A stretch of DNA of 64,000 nucleotides from Takakia lepidozioides (GCA_030704615.1 CM060733.1:53072001-53136000); one strand, 5' to 3'. Positions 22,860 through 33,499 are shown, counted from the first letter of the stretch. Made by a program: numbers and translations. Notes: a model not told the origin generated them from the sequence alone.

Positions 22860-23115
22860 AACCTCAGATGCAGGGTCTCTCCCTCATTTGCGGCCACAAC
22901 GGGGGATGTGGTGTGTTGGACATGTGGCGACCCCATGTCAAGAAGGATTTTGACCCAGAGGAAGACGGGGCTAGCATAATGCACAGCCTGCACATTGCAA
23001 TATGCATTGTGGCAAGCACGGGCATGGAGAGGCCCAGTGTTATGGTTTGCATCCTGGTTGCGCCCCGGCCAGTTCCAAGGGAACAATGGTGGCCGGGGGT
23101 GAGGTGGAGCAGCCC
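22860..23115 (+). pseudogene. Family D nucleocapsid zinc-knuckle region
   Basis: One frame gives VVCWTCGD. After stops, another gives CNMHCGKHGHGEAQC, which has the C-x4-H-x4-C half of a CCHC knuckle but three residues instead of two between the first cysteines. A frame change separates it from gag. Position between gag and protease fits nucleocapsid. Confidence 0.5.
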
Positions 23116-23898
23116 CGAGAGCACGAGGTGTCGGGCACGAGGTGCAGGCCAATGGCAAGCTCAACATGGCCAAGGACGCGGAGGTCAAGGTTTGACCGAC
23201 ATGGCCCCAGCTTCAGCAGCTAGAGCAGAGGCTCGTTGCCATGGCTACAGCTCAGGTGGTACCGCTCCCAGCGAGATGGTCACCCTCCTGTTCCTAAGGG
23301 AGAAGATATGGGAGGCATGGGATTCATGTGCGGAGCAGCCTACCACTAGTGCAGGTGGGTCTGCTGGCAAGCCCTGACTCCGAGGAGCAGCACAGTTCCT
23401 GAGCCCGAGGTGCAGAGGTGGAATTGACCCCATCGTGGGAGGCAAGCGTCAGGCTGAGGCTTCCTCAAGTCATTCACATTGGCGAGACAATGTCGACGCC
23501 ATCCATTAGGCCCGGACCGAGGCGGAGGTTCTATGCCATTGGGGAGAAGCTACAACTGCACACTGACACCTGCTACCAGGCTAGTACAGCCGGTGTGTTA
23601 TTGGGGGCAAGCCACCTCTGTGTCTCAAGCCCCACTGTTCTTGGCAACCATGATTGCGACGCCGGGGGTAGACCACTGCATTTCAACTAGCAGGCAACAC
23701 TCTGTGAGAGTGGGAGGTCACTCATCTTCTGCGGAGTTACTGGAAGGTGTAGTGGCAAGAGGGATCCTCGGATTTGAGGGTCAGACTCCACGGCTGCGCC
23801 ATGGCAGCTGCAAGCTGCCAGCTAGGCCAGCCTTTGAGCGCGCCATGTGACACCTGGAGTTGTCCTTGTTAGACAACCAGGGAGCATTTTCACTTTGA

Positions 23899-24294
23899 GT
23901 GGACCGGCAGGCAAGAAGTACCGGCCACTGCGGGTCCTTGTTGGACTCAGGAGCACAGCCACTGATGTTGGGCATAGGCTGCTTTTGCAGGTTTGGGCCT
24001 CATGGAGGCGGATATGAAGCCTTGTCCTTTCCAATACAGACATCTCTGGGAGGATCAGAGCAGGCTCGGGGCATGATACGGCGTGATTTGCCATTGGACT
24101 ACACCAGATCATCCTGTAGATGGCTCAGTGATGCGAGCCAGGCCATTGTGACAGACGCGGTCTCTTACGATGTCCTTGTTGGTGGGGCAATGTTATATCC
24201 TATGGGCTTCACCTTGGACTTTTGGGAGGAGTTAGCATCCTACAGGCCAGGATGGCAGTCAGGGGATGGTCGTCGTGCACAAGCTTTCCTGTGA
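23899..24294 (+). CDS. Family D aspartic protease
   Basis: The frame contains the catalytic motif LLDSGAQPLMLG (Asp codon 23944-23946), followed by a glycine-rich stretch, and then SYDVLVGGAMLYPMGFTLDF corresponding to the C-terminal half of retropepsin-like domains. A linker continues in another frame through 24266-24517 and leads to the methyltransferase. Confidence 0.7.
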   Translation: MDRQARSTGHCGSLLDSGAQPLMLGIGCFCRFGPHGGGYEALSFPIQTSLGGSEQARGMIRRDLPLDYTRSSCRWLSDASQAIVTDAVSYDVLVGGAMLYPMGFTLDFWEELASYRPGWQSGDGRRAQAFL

Positions 24295-24639
24295 CATTCA
24301 TTTGGGTATTGCGGCTGCCAAGCGGGGCAAGATGCCAACACTAGCCGCCTTTACAACTGCAGTTAGTTGGCCTAGAGAGTTGCTAGAAGGCAATGCCCAT
24401 GCAGAGGATGTGCCACCTCCAGCAGAGCAAGATGACATGCATGGTACGGCGGAGTTGCCTGCCTGGTTGCTCACACTCCATTATGGGTACGAGCAAGGAT
24501 TTGCAGCAGGCTGCTGATGGACGGGTACAACAAGCCTGGCTAGAGACCTTCTTACCGTCAGGAGAAGAGGAGAGTGCGGTGATTGCACCAGGACCACCTC
24601 AGTTGTCGCCATTGGACACCACACCTCTTGTGTGGCAGT

Positions 24640-25625
24640 GCCCGGATGAAGACATAGGCCTTCTGGACTTGCTTTGGCGGGATCAGCACTGGATTGGCTG
24701 CAGTATTGCAGGCAGGTGTACGAGTTCGACGTTACCTGTATGTGGAGAGGGATGAGACTGCACGACGCGTCTCACTGCGCCATGTTGCTCAGTTGGTACA
24801 GCAGTAACCTGATTTGTCGCCAGTGTCTGCAGTTCGTGGATACCAAAAAGCCTTGCCAGCAGACATTTCGTTGCTGGGGGCGCATGATTTGGAGCAGGTT
24901 GGCTCCATTGATCTGGTAGTGGCAGGTTGGCCCTGCCAAGGGCATTCATCAGCCGGGCATGGCAATGGATTGCGAGACTCGAGGACGGGTCTGTTTTGGG
25001 AGATGGTGCGGATTTTACGCCACTTGCAGCTTCATCAAGCTGTATCTCCAGCATACATCTTGGAGAATGTGCCACTGATGAGTGATTCTTGGGCCAAGGT
25101 GATGGCCAGTGTGCATCAAGTCCGGTCGTGGCTTGGGTCAGCAGTGTTGCTGGATGCAGCTGCAGTGGGGTCATGGGCTCATCGTTCACGGCTATGGTGG
25201 ATTAACTTGATGCCACCCGCACTGCTCAAGCGTGCATTTGATGGGGTGTAGTGGCCAACACACCTCACAGTGGATAGCATTTTGGACACAGGGAGGCAGT
25301 CTCAACGTGTGAGACACGATGACCGTTTGCCTTTGCAGTGGTCAACAAAGAGGGTCAACCACGAGCAGCATTACCTACACTGCTCAGCTTCCCAGGATCC
25401 CATGCTTTTCGGGATGGTGGACCTGGCCTCTTGTGGGATAGCCAGTTGCAATAATTAGTGGAGCCCAATGCTGACGAGCGCGAGCGGGCGATGGGTTTTA
25501 CCACAGGTACCACGGCGGTGCCATCTCTTTCTGAGGCATCACGTCGTCAGGTGTTGGGGCAAGCAATGGATATCAATTGCTTGACCTGGATTATCAGCTT
25601 GGCTATGGCTGAGCAGCGCAGAGTA
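24640..25625 (+). pseudogene. Cytosine-5 DNA methyltransferase domain of family D
   Basis: The order of C5-methyltransferase motifs is complete. Motif I (FGGISTG, 24673 onward) binds S-adenosylmethionine; YVERDE fits motif II. Motif IV is GWPCQGHSSAG, with the catalytic Cys codon at 24934-24936. LRDSRTGLFWE fits motif V, LENV is motif VI (Glu codon 25063-25065) and HRSRLWW is motif VIII. The last motifs read ERERAMGF and RQVLGQAMD. Lesions: one extra base just before FGG (about 24672), TAA at 24805-24807, TAG at 25249-25251, one missing base near 25337 and TAA near 25456. The second copy (54496-55080) lacks the last two breaks, so they are private damage. The PCQG motif is unlike the DRM/DNMT3 form, but the subfamily needs a phylogeny. 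Confidence 0.87.
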
Positions 25626-26031
25626 CGAAGTACACTTCCCTTCATGGTCTCCCTGCCTACCGAGACGGTACAGGCAGCAAGTGGGGGCGAGCAGGTGAGG
25701 ACCACGAGGTGCAGGCCGCATCCATGGCACACGTGGGAGGTGCTCGAGGTTCAGAAGGAGTTGGCAGCCAAGGCGGCGGTGATGGATCAGGTTGGGGATT
25801 TTTTCTCGGATTGAGGAGGTCCTCAAGGATGGGATAATGGGGCAGGATGAGACATTGTCACTGACAGAGGAGGTAGTGGTCACTGCTCAAGAGGTTGCAG
25901 CATAGCAACCATGGGACGCGTCTTCTACGTCTAAGCCTGCTGGACTCAAGGTTGCAGTCACGGAGGACAACTGGGAGCTTGATGTTGGACCTATAGTCAC
26001 CGGAGGAGAGAGACGACATATACGGCGGTTC

Positions 26032-26943
26032 TTGAGGGCTTACAGTAATTGCTTTGCCTTCAGTTTGAAGGACGTAGGAGCACTGAAGGGTCAAGAGATT
26101 CGCATTGAATTGGCTACTGACACACCAATCTTTCGGAGACCCTATAGATACAGTGACATGGAGAGGTCCTTGATTCAGATGAGAACTCAGGACCTTTGGG
26201 AGGCTGATTTGGTGGAGCTATCTGGGGGAGAGTATGCTTCAGCCACAATGATGCCAGCCAAGAAGGATGTCTTTGGCAATTGGAGGGAGAGACGTATGTG
26301 CGGTGATTACCGGCCTGTAAATCGTCAGACCAAGTCCGATAGGTATGCCATGCCAACACCAGAAGAGATCTTTGATGCCATTGGGCATGCCAAGGTCTTT
26401 AGCACGTTGGATTTACGATCCGGATATCACCATTTGCCGATCAAGGAGGCGGATAAGCAAAAGACGGCATTCTGGGGGATCAATGAGCACGGGAAGGATT
26501 GCCTATACCAGTGGCGGTTCTTACCATGTGGGCTTAAGAACGCTCCGGCAAAGTTTCAGAGAGTCATGGACAGGATTCTAGCAGGGGTGGAGTTTGCTCG
26601 GTGCTACATAGATGACATCATCATTTTTAGTGCTACGGTGGAAGAGCATGAGAGACACCTTCAGGGGGTATTTGAGCGCTTGAGGGCGCACGGATTGAAG
26701 TTACATCCGGGAAAGTGCAAGTTTTTCCACAACCAGATTGAGTATCTGGGTCACATGATATATCCTGGAGGATTGGGGGTACAGCAGACTAAGGTAAAGT
26801 CCATTGCACAGGTTCCACGCCCCACGGATGTGAGCCGAGTTCGAGCTTTCATGGGGTTAGCAAACTATTATAGACGGTTTGTTAAGGGATTTAGTGCCAT
26901 TGCAAAGGCTCTAACCAAGCTGACCAAGGTGGACCAGGAGTGA
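26032..26943 (+). CDS. Family D reverse transcriptase
   Basis: A 303-residue open frame covers RT: IELATDTPIFRRPYRYS, RRMCGDYRPVNRQT, FSTLDLRSGYHHLPI, FLPCGLKNAPAKFQR, active site YIDDIIIF (26605 onward) and thumb LANYYRRFVKGFSA. Catalytic aspartates are intact, unlike the minus-strand copy. A TGA at 26941 interrupts continuation into RNase H. Confidence 0.92.
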   Translation: MRAYSNCFAFSLKDVGALKGQEIRIELATDTPIFRRPYRYSDMERSLIQMRTQDLWEADLVELSGGEYASATMMPAKKDVFGNWRERRMCGDYRPVNRQTKSDRYAMPTPEEIFDAIGHAKVFSTLDLRSGYHHLPIKEADKQKTAFWGINEHGKDCLYQWRFLPCGLKNAPAKFQRVMDRILAGVEFARCYIDDIIIFSATVEEHERHLQGVFERLRAHGLKLHPGKCKFFHNQIEYLGHMIYPGGLGVQQTKVKSIAQVPRPTDVSRVRAFMGLANYYRRFVKGFSAIAKALTKLTKVDQE

Positions 26944-26944
26944 C

Positions 26945-27297
26945 AGTGGGAAGATGAGCAAGAACAAGCTTTTCAAGAGCTCAAGGCGAGGTTGACCTCG
27001 ACGCCCATCTTGAGACGACCTATCAGGGGGCGTCCTTTTCAGCTGCATACAGATTGGAGCATGTTGGGGCTTGGAGCGGTGCTCACACATGTGGATGAAG
27101 AGGGAAGAGAGTTCGTAGTAGCTTATGCTAGCCGTTCGAACAACGTTGCAGAGTCTAAGTATAGCTCATATGAGGGAGAATGCTTAGTTGCAGTGTGGGC
27201 CGTGGCACACTTCAGGTGCTATCTATACGACAATCTCTTCACCCTTGTCACGGATCACCAACCACTCAAGTGTTTGATGGACCTGCAACAAGGATGA
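26945..27297 (+). pseudogene. Family D RNase H, truncated by deletion
   Basis: The frame shows the RNase H residues DWSMLGLGAVL, YEGECLVAVW and VTDHQPLK, then jumps at about 27270 straight to sequence that lies upstream of integrase in copy 2. About 75 C-terminal residues of the domain (the part with FQVVHRPGLVN in copy 2) are missing. Confidence 0.8.
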
Positions 27298-28086
27298 CTG
27301 TAGATCAAGTGTCTGAGGACCCTGAGGCCAGCAATGAGCAAGGTGGCGCCAAAGATATACATGAGGATTCAGTTGTGTTGGACTATCTCCGCACTGGAGA
27401 CACTGCAGCCACTGTGACTGCCAAGGAGAGGGATCGGATCCTACAACGAGCCAAGAGGTTCAAGTGGGAGGGGACACACCTTCTCCGAGTGTGGGAGGAT
27501 GGTCGAGTGAGGATTGTGCCTCACCCAACACAGCGGGCACGGTTAGTGCGGCATGCCCATGAGGAGTTGGGGCATTTTGGGATGCGACGCATACATAGTC
27601 TACTGCAGGGGTAGTATTGGTGGCGTGGTATGCACACAGAGGTGCAACAATTTGTGGCTAGGTGCATGATATGTGACAGGGTGCGTGCTTCATTCAACGC
27701 CTCTACTCCACAATTGCACCCTCTTCCGATCATGGGATTGGGCTACAGGTGGAGTCTTGACTTCGCAGGGCCGTTGCCACTGACCATGCGCCACAACAAG
27801 TACGTGTTGGTGATGGTGGAGCACTTCTCCAAGTGGATTGAATTGGTTCCATTGCCTGATAAGGCTAGTGAGGGAGCTGCGTATGCATTCTTGGATTGTG
27901 TGCTTAGCCGATTCGGTGCTCCAGCTGAGGTACTCACGGACCAAGGGAGAGAGTTCTTGGGGGAGTTTCAGGCTTTGTGTGACAAGGCCTTGATAGACCA
28001 CCGCACCACTTCTTGGGATCATCCTGAGGCCGATGGCTTGGCAGAGAGAGTTGTTCAGACAGTAAAGAGGGGTTTGCGCAAGTATG
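27298..28086 (+). pseudogene. Family D integrase, 3'-truncated
   Basis: Two frames (27298-27614 and 27630-28086), split by a TAG in QG*YWW, carry the HHCC zinc-binding region (HAHEELGHFG to CMICD) and the catalytic core WSLDFAGPLP, EVLTDQGREFLG and DHPEADGLAERVVQT. At 28086 the frame leaves integrase within LRKY and enters antisense family-A gag. The C-terminal part, which in copy 2 contains a PHD finger, is absent. Confidence 0.85.
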
Positions 28087-29330
28087 ATGTGCTCAAATTG
28101 GCTGATGTGTACATCAAGATCCCTTTTCCCTTCATATATTGGCAAATGTGGTTTTGCCCGTGTTGGAGGTAACACCATCTGTGGCCCTAAACCCTGCCCA
28201 CTGACAGGTGCTGGTCCTTGAGGACCTGCTATTGTAGTGGTGGATCTCCCACCAAGTGCGGGTCCCTGAGCACTCCCTGCTACTAGCCCCACTATAATCT
28301 CAATATCCCTAGCTACAGTTGCACTACTTCCCACACTCCCTGTCCCCCCAGAGCCAGATCCAAACTGCCCGCCTGATCCCCCTGAGCCGACAGTTTCGTT
28401 GGCCTATGATCCAAGTGCTCCACTTGATCTAGGTCCAACAGGTTGGGATGTCCTGGTTGTAGTCTCAACCTCAATTGTCGGGTATACTTCTCCATACCCT
28501 TCATCTTCCAAATTCTTCTCTCTGTTTCCATCTTCCAAATTCTTCTCTTGGATTTCTTCTTCTTCACTCATGTAACTCAATTGCAATGGTGTTGGAGAGT
28601 CTGAACTCTCCGTTGGCTCTGCCACATCTTCCTCTCCCTCTTTATTGTGTGATTCAGAAACTGGAGTTCCTGCCTTTGGTGTCCAATGCCAACCCTTATC
28701 AAAGATTTCTGTCAAATCTTTTATCTAGGGATGTACCTCAGATCTCTCCCCTCGTGGCTGATCTTCTTCTTGTACCAAATCCCTTAATGTTTCTTGTAAA
28801 GAATAAGAAGGAGTGGCATCCAACTCTGGTTCCTCCAGTATGGGTAATGTACTCTCTGATCTTAATGGTGTGAGAGGTCCAGATGATTCCCCTATGTCTA
28901 TTCCTCTCTCCCAAAGATATGGATAATAATTTTTCAAATAACTTTCTCTTTTTGCTGAATATCTGTGAAGTCTAGCTTCTCTTTCATCACTCATGTCCCA
29001 TGTCTTTCATATTTTCAATGAGGCAATAACCAAAACTCTCTCATGTAGTATCTCTCGTATATGCCTGGATTTCTTTCAAGCTTCAATGCACCCTTGGCTA
29101 TACTAGAAGTCTCCGTTACCATATAACCATATGGCAAGCACGTAATTTGGAAAGCTGTTCTTGGTGTAAGTTTGATCCACAGGATATCCTTGGGAATCCA
29201 ATTCTTTACCAGTACCAATTCTTCATGCATATGAGTGTAAGCATTCACTTTCCGTTCCTCCCAGCCTTCAAACTCCACTCGTTTAATGGATAGCAACGCT
29301 ATCACATAAACCAGTGTTGGTAACCAACTT
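28087..29330 (-). pseudogene. Family A gag, middle part
   Basis: Minus-strand frames at 29305-29015, 28994-28725, 28715-28404 and 28334-28087 read as a charged low-complexity gag. It includes DEREARLHRYSAKRESYL, a Glu-rich stretch and PHLPIYEGKRDLDVHISQFE, which resembles the start of a retrotransposon gag capsid domain. It is cut at 28087 by the family-D copy. Frame breaks are present. Confidence 0.6.
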
Positions 29331-29335
29331 GCTCT

Positions 29336-30275
29336 TGTTAGAGGGCTGTCTGGGACTTAGACACTTTTATGAGCTTTGTGGGGTACCCTTAAGTTTTTGC
29401 GCAGACTTACGGATGGTAGACTTAGACCAATAGAGGCCTTAGGGGTGACAGGCACAGGCTTTAGGGGTGGTAGTCAGGTTTTCACAGCTTGACACAGCTT
29501 CGCACAGCCAGTCACAGCTCGACACAGCCCGACACAGCTTCGCACAGCCAGTCACAGCTCGACACAGCCCGACACAGTTCTACACAGCCAATCACAGCTC
29601 GGCACAGTCACAGCCCGATACAGCTTGGCGCAGCCGTCACATCGTACGTAGGGAACAATTATCATTGGCGGGGAACGACTATGTGGGAACGACATCTGTA
29701 GAGGGAACGTGCTTACTTCTTGAGATGACAGTTAGTTAGTTAGGCGGTTAGAACAGCTTGCGGGAAGATTAGGCAGAGTAGCAACTTGGAGAGGACACTT
29801 CGGGCATCACGACTTGGTCATCGGGAAGAGGAGGACGATATGGAGCTGGAGGAGAGAATATGGTGAAGAAGGAGAGACGATCTGTTGACGTTGTTACATG
29901 CAAGCTGTAGAGATATGTAGTAGGGTAGACTAGGGACACCATGGCTTCAGCCTGATACATGATAAATCTCAATCTAATACTTATTCAATATAAACATACT
30001 GTGTAGAGAGACTTGAGTGAAGCTGTGAAATGAATGGATGAGTGAATGGAACCTGATAGATACTGAAGCAATCTGATGCTTCAGTATACACAGTAAGGTA
30101 ATTGCTAATATGAAGGCAAGAAGAAATAGAGATAGGAAGCACAACCATGATTCACTAGCTGTAGGTCATGACTGATTGTTCAGAGCGGGCTGAGTGCTTA
30201 GAGATATCCAACTCTTCTATTTTGGAGTTCCTACCTCAGATAGCGAAGGGACGGGTGAGTAAAAGCCGCTCGACA
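29336..30275 (+). mobile_element. Solo LTR of family A inserted in family A gag
   Basis: This 940-bp segment starts TGTTAGAGGG and ends CTCGACA. It matches the LTR at 30551-31567 in reverse complement throughout, including the CACAGC-type minisatellite and the Asp-rich 5' block. It is flanked by GCTCT (29331-29335) and GTTCT (30276-30280), a 5-bp target duplication with one mismatch. Removing it with one duplicate leaves the gag frame open across the site. It therefore landed in the gag of its own family, in reverse orientation. Confidence 0.8.
29475..29640 (+). repeat. CACAGC-type minisatellite in the LTR
   Basis: Tandem units of 10-11 bp such as GTCACAGCTCGA and CACAGCCCGA fill this stretch. 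The same repeat, in opposite orientation, is at 31170-31430 in the other LTR and at 11515-11645 after integrase of copy 1. Its length differs between copies, as expected of replication slippage. Confidence 0.8.
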
Positions 30276-30550
30276 GTTCTCCCTCTACAGACCACTTGAT
30301 AAATCTTTATCACTCCTTTCTCCAGACCCCACTCAGGATCAGCATCATGCACTCTCTTAAGAATGTTTTCTTTGCAACCATCTGGCAATTCCAAGAATCT
30401 CTGAAAGAATTGCTTGGACAATCTTTCTTTCTCAATTCCACAAGGAATTTGATTCACATCAAATTCTTTAATTCTCCATCAACCATGATCCCATCAGATG
30501 CCTGTCACATCTGGTTGTTCTTGACCCAGTTTCCCAGTATGGTCGCCAAA
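30276..30550 (-). CDS. Family A primer-binding site and gag start
   Basis: Directly inside the LTR the minus strand reads TTTGGCGACCATACTGGG. TGG two bases after the LTR is the usual start of a tRNA primer-binding site. A gag N-terminal frame follows (30457 downward; contains KERLSKQFFQRFLELPDGC). It breaks at 30276 because the solo LTR is inserted there. Confidence 0.65.
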
Positions 30551-31567
30551 TGTCAAACGGCTTCTACTCACCCATCCCTTCGCTATCCGAGGTGGGAACT
30601 CCAAGATAGAAGAGTTGGATATCTCTAAGCACTTAGCCCGCTCAGAACAATCAGTCATGACCTACAGCTAGTGTATCATGGAAGTGCTTCATGTTTGTAT
30701 TCTTTCTTGCCTTCATGTTAGCAAATTACCTTACTATGTATACTTAAGCATCAGATTGCTTCAGTATCTATCAGGTTCCATTCACTCATCCATTCATTCC
30801 ACAGCTTCACTCAAGTCTCTCTACACAGTGTGATTGTATCGAATAAGTATCAGATTAAGATTTATCATGTATCAGGCCGAAGCCATGGTATCCCTAGCCT
30901 GCTCTACGGTATATCACTACAGCTTGCATGAATCAAGCGTCATCAGTTCGTGACTCCTCCATCTCTCCATTCTAGATCGTGCTCTCCTTCCCGATGGCTA
31001 AGTCCTGATCTCCAGAAGTGTCCTCCAAGAAGTGTTCTCCATGTCGCTGCTCTGCTTAATTTATCTGCAAGTTGTTCTAACCGCCTAACTAACTAACTGT
31101 CACCCAAGAAGTAAGCACGTTCCCTCTGCAAATGTCGTGCCCTGCCAATGATAACCATTCCCTACGTACGTTGTGCCGGGTTGTGCCAAGATGTGTCGAA
31201 CTGTGACTGTGTCGAGCTATGACTGGCTGTGTCGGGCTTTGACTGGCTGTGTGAAGCTATGTCAGGCTGTGACTGACTGTGTGAAGCTGTGTCGGGCTGT
31301 GACTAGTTGTGTCAGGTTGTGATAGACTGTGATAGGCTGTGTCCGGCTATAACAAGGTGTATCAGGCTGTGATAGAATGTGATAGGCTGTGTACGACTGT
31401 GTCCAGCTGTGACTGAATGTATAAGCCTGTCTACCACCCCTAAAGCCTGTGCCTGTCACCCCTAAGGCCTATGTTGGTCTAAGTCTACCATCCGTAAGTC
31501 CGCGCAAAAATTAAGGGTACCCCACAGAACCGGTAAAACTGTCTAAGTCCCAGACATCCCTCTAATA
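30551..31567 (-). repeat. 5' LTR of family A (minus orientation)
   Basis: The LTR runs from 31567 down to 30551 on the minus strand and ends TTTGACA before the primer-binding site. Its first dinucleotide is TA where the solo LTR has TG, probably a point mutation. It contains the CACAGC-type minisatellite at 31170-31430. Together with the solo LTR it forms a roughly 0.94-kb inverted repeat with a 275-bp loop. Confidence 0.75.
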
Positions 31568-31920
31568 ATAGTCCATGCTCGCAGCTGTTTTCACGATGGG
31601 GGTCCTATGGAGCATAAGACTCCCTGCCCACTATGCAGAAACCGTAAACTTTGTACATGTGCAGAGGTGTTTACTTCACTTGTACTTGGGGAACATATAA
31701 GCAAAGAATTTCTTTTTGCCTACGATATAAACCATTTTTCCTTACTGCAAGTTTCTGTACCTTTACGGCTTCACAACAGCTCACATGAGCATAACTGCTA
31801 TAAACAGCAGCTCACATGAGCATAGCTGCTATGTTTCAAACTATTTGGTTTTGGTGCTCATGGAATCAAAATTTATCGAGTACAATAAGCAAACTTTCAT
31901 ATATATTGTCGGAGAAAACA

Positions 31921-32380
31921 TGTAGTCGGCAGTGACTACAATATAATTTCACAATACGTATGATGATGTTGGCAAATAATCGGTGCGGATTTTCCCCGCG
32001 CGCGCAGAAACATAGGAGAAGTATTGGTAGTCGGTGCCGACTACCAACATCCGTGCCTTTGGGTAAATCGAAATAGTGGTAGACACCAAGGCATTCCTAT
32101 GCCTTTTTGTTGTTTCTCTATTCATGGAGTAAAGGTGTGAAAATCACATCGCGGTTAATCGTTACCCTCAGTGCCAATTCAACAAAAACAAAGAAGAGGA
32201 CATTGAAGTCGGTTCCGACTACCACCACATGGGGCGAGGGAAAATGTAGTGGGAAAATATATAGTCGGCAGCGACTATAGACGAATTTCTCATTACATAG
32301 CATGTTTCCGAAAAGCCGTTGCCGATTTCTACCACGCCAACAAAAATTGAGAACAACTCACAGTAGTCGGTGCCGACTAC
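31921..32380. repeat. Cluster of short AGTCGG..CCGACT palindromes, left group
   Basis: Palindromes lie at 31921-31940, 32024-32047 (11-bp perfect arms, TTGGTAGTCGG), 32207-32220, 32260-32279 and 32363-32380, with a decayed one near 32315. Loops are 2-6 bases. Spacer sequences are not obviously alike. No coding region is seen from 31568 to 32941 apart from these. Confidence 0.7.
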
Positions 32381-32941
32381 CACCAACCGGGACGACAAGG
32401 TGCTTGGAATAAAAACGAAAATCGCAGTAGTAGGCCTCACCATTGTGCATATGCGGCCAATTTATTCGTTCACACTGTAACATTTCCACTGCGATACATC
32501 ATCCTTATCTATTGAGGTTGATAGGGTCTTGGGTGCATGATGTTGACAATGCAAATGTGTCACTCAGAGAAGTCGACGTCGTATCTACGGAGGCATACCC
32601 AAAATATATAGTCACTTCCGGACATACTCATAAAGCACATTACTTGCAAATGAACTTATCCAACTATACTCGCCGCTAGCTAATGCTCTCCTTTGTTACC
32701 TTAGAACGTTGGCGGAAATCGGAAACATCTCATGGGACAGGATGGAAACAAACGAGACAAATGAAATGAAATGTTTCTTTAGCAGGAGGCCACAGAATCC
32801 CAAGCCATACTCTTTAACATCAACTTTGTAATGGCCGTGGGAAGCTTCCATACATAGGAGAGCACTAAAGACAACAGTGAGGCCCTCAACAAAAGGCCGG
32901 GTAAAACAATTCAACATGAAAATGCAACTCGGCATTGTTTC

Positions 32942-33499
32942 TCACAATCGACGCCGGCACAGGGGGCATGTGCCGTTCACTTGAACCCAGCTGTCAATGC
33001 ATGCACTGTGGAAGGAGTGCAGGCACACACTGAGCATGCATATAGTTTCTCCCGGTTGTGCCGACTGAAGGCAAATAATACATGAGTCCATTGCCTTAGT
33101 TTCCGCGGTCACAATAACCTGTTCATCAGAACTGACAAAAGAGTCCATGCAAACACCACTCCAATGGAAGTCCTCTTCCTCAACAACCTCCAATTCTTCA
33201 AAACCATGTACAGGATACTCCCCAGCTTCCTCCTCGTCCACACTCTCGTCGGATGACTCTGACTCCAAATCCAATGCACACCACCAAGGCAATCTGGATT
33301 CTAAGAAGGCAATGCAGTCGGCCATCCCTTCTTCATATTCCGTGATGTTTACCAGCTGAGGGGAGGCAGGCCTGCTCCCCACGTCTTCTTCCACCGCAGG
33401 AATTCCAACTGCTTCAAAATTGGCATCAGGTGAATGTCCACTTTCACTACCATGTTCCTCTGCACCTCTCCCCTCATCATTGTCATACCGCTCAACCAC
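32942..33499 (-). CDS. RING-H2 finger protein (probable E3 ubiquitin ligase)
   Basis: The frame ends in a RING-H2 domain with the correct spacing: CIIC, a 14-residue gap, then CLHSFHSAC, then CPLC close to the C-terminus (RRRL, stop at 32942-32944). RING-H2 domains recruit E2 enzymes and transfer ubiquitin; the substrate is unknown. The N-terminal 130 residues are acidic (Glu/Asp/Ser runs). The start is unclear. No in-frame ATG precedes the acidic part, and a TGA lies upstream near 33536. Either an upstream exon is joined at the CCTACAG acceptor near 33525, or translation starts at the internal ATG at 33325. No transmembrane segment is evident. Confidence 0.75.
   Translation of the reverse strand: MVERYDNDEGRGAEEHGSESGHSPDANFEAVGIPAVEEDVGSRPASPQLVNITEYEEGMADCIAFLESRLPWWCALDLESESSDESVDEEEAGEYPVHGFEELEVVEEEDFHWSGVCMDSFVSSDEQVIVTAETKAMDSCIICLQSAQPGETICMLSVCLHSFHSACIDSWVQVNGTCPLCRRRL

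Larger units (their letters stand above)
18993..28086 (+). mobile_element. Ty3/gypsy family D copy 1: gypsy element with a DNA methyltransferase
   Basis: Plus-strand order is LTR-like 5' region, long leader with repeats, gag, zinc knuckle, aspartic protease, cytosine-5 DNA methyltransferase, RT, RNase H, integrase. It is cut off in the integrase at 28086, directly against family-A gag DNA, and has no 3' LTR. Its 5' region (19140-19480) matches the LTR copies at 50309-50830 and 58270-58738 in order and wording. Frameshifts and stops occur in gag, methyltransferase, RNase H and integrase, so the copy is dead. The domain order shows the methyltransferase is part of the element, not a neighbour gene. 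Confidence 0.85.

Noticed and set aside
24640-25625. Bacterial contamination or a free-standing transferred methyltransferase gene
   Set aside because: It is joined on both sides to gypsy protease and RT, and the same arrangement recurs in a second copy on the other strand.
31980-32000. CpG-rich cgcgcgcg patch as a promoter island
   Set aside because: Too short and isolated, with no gene start nearby on either strand.
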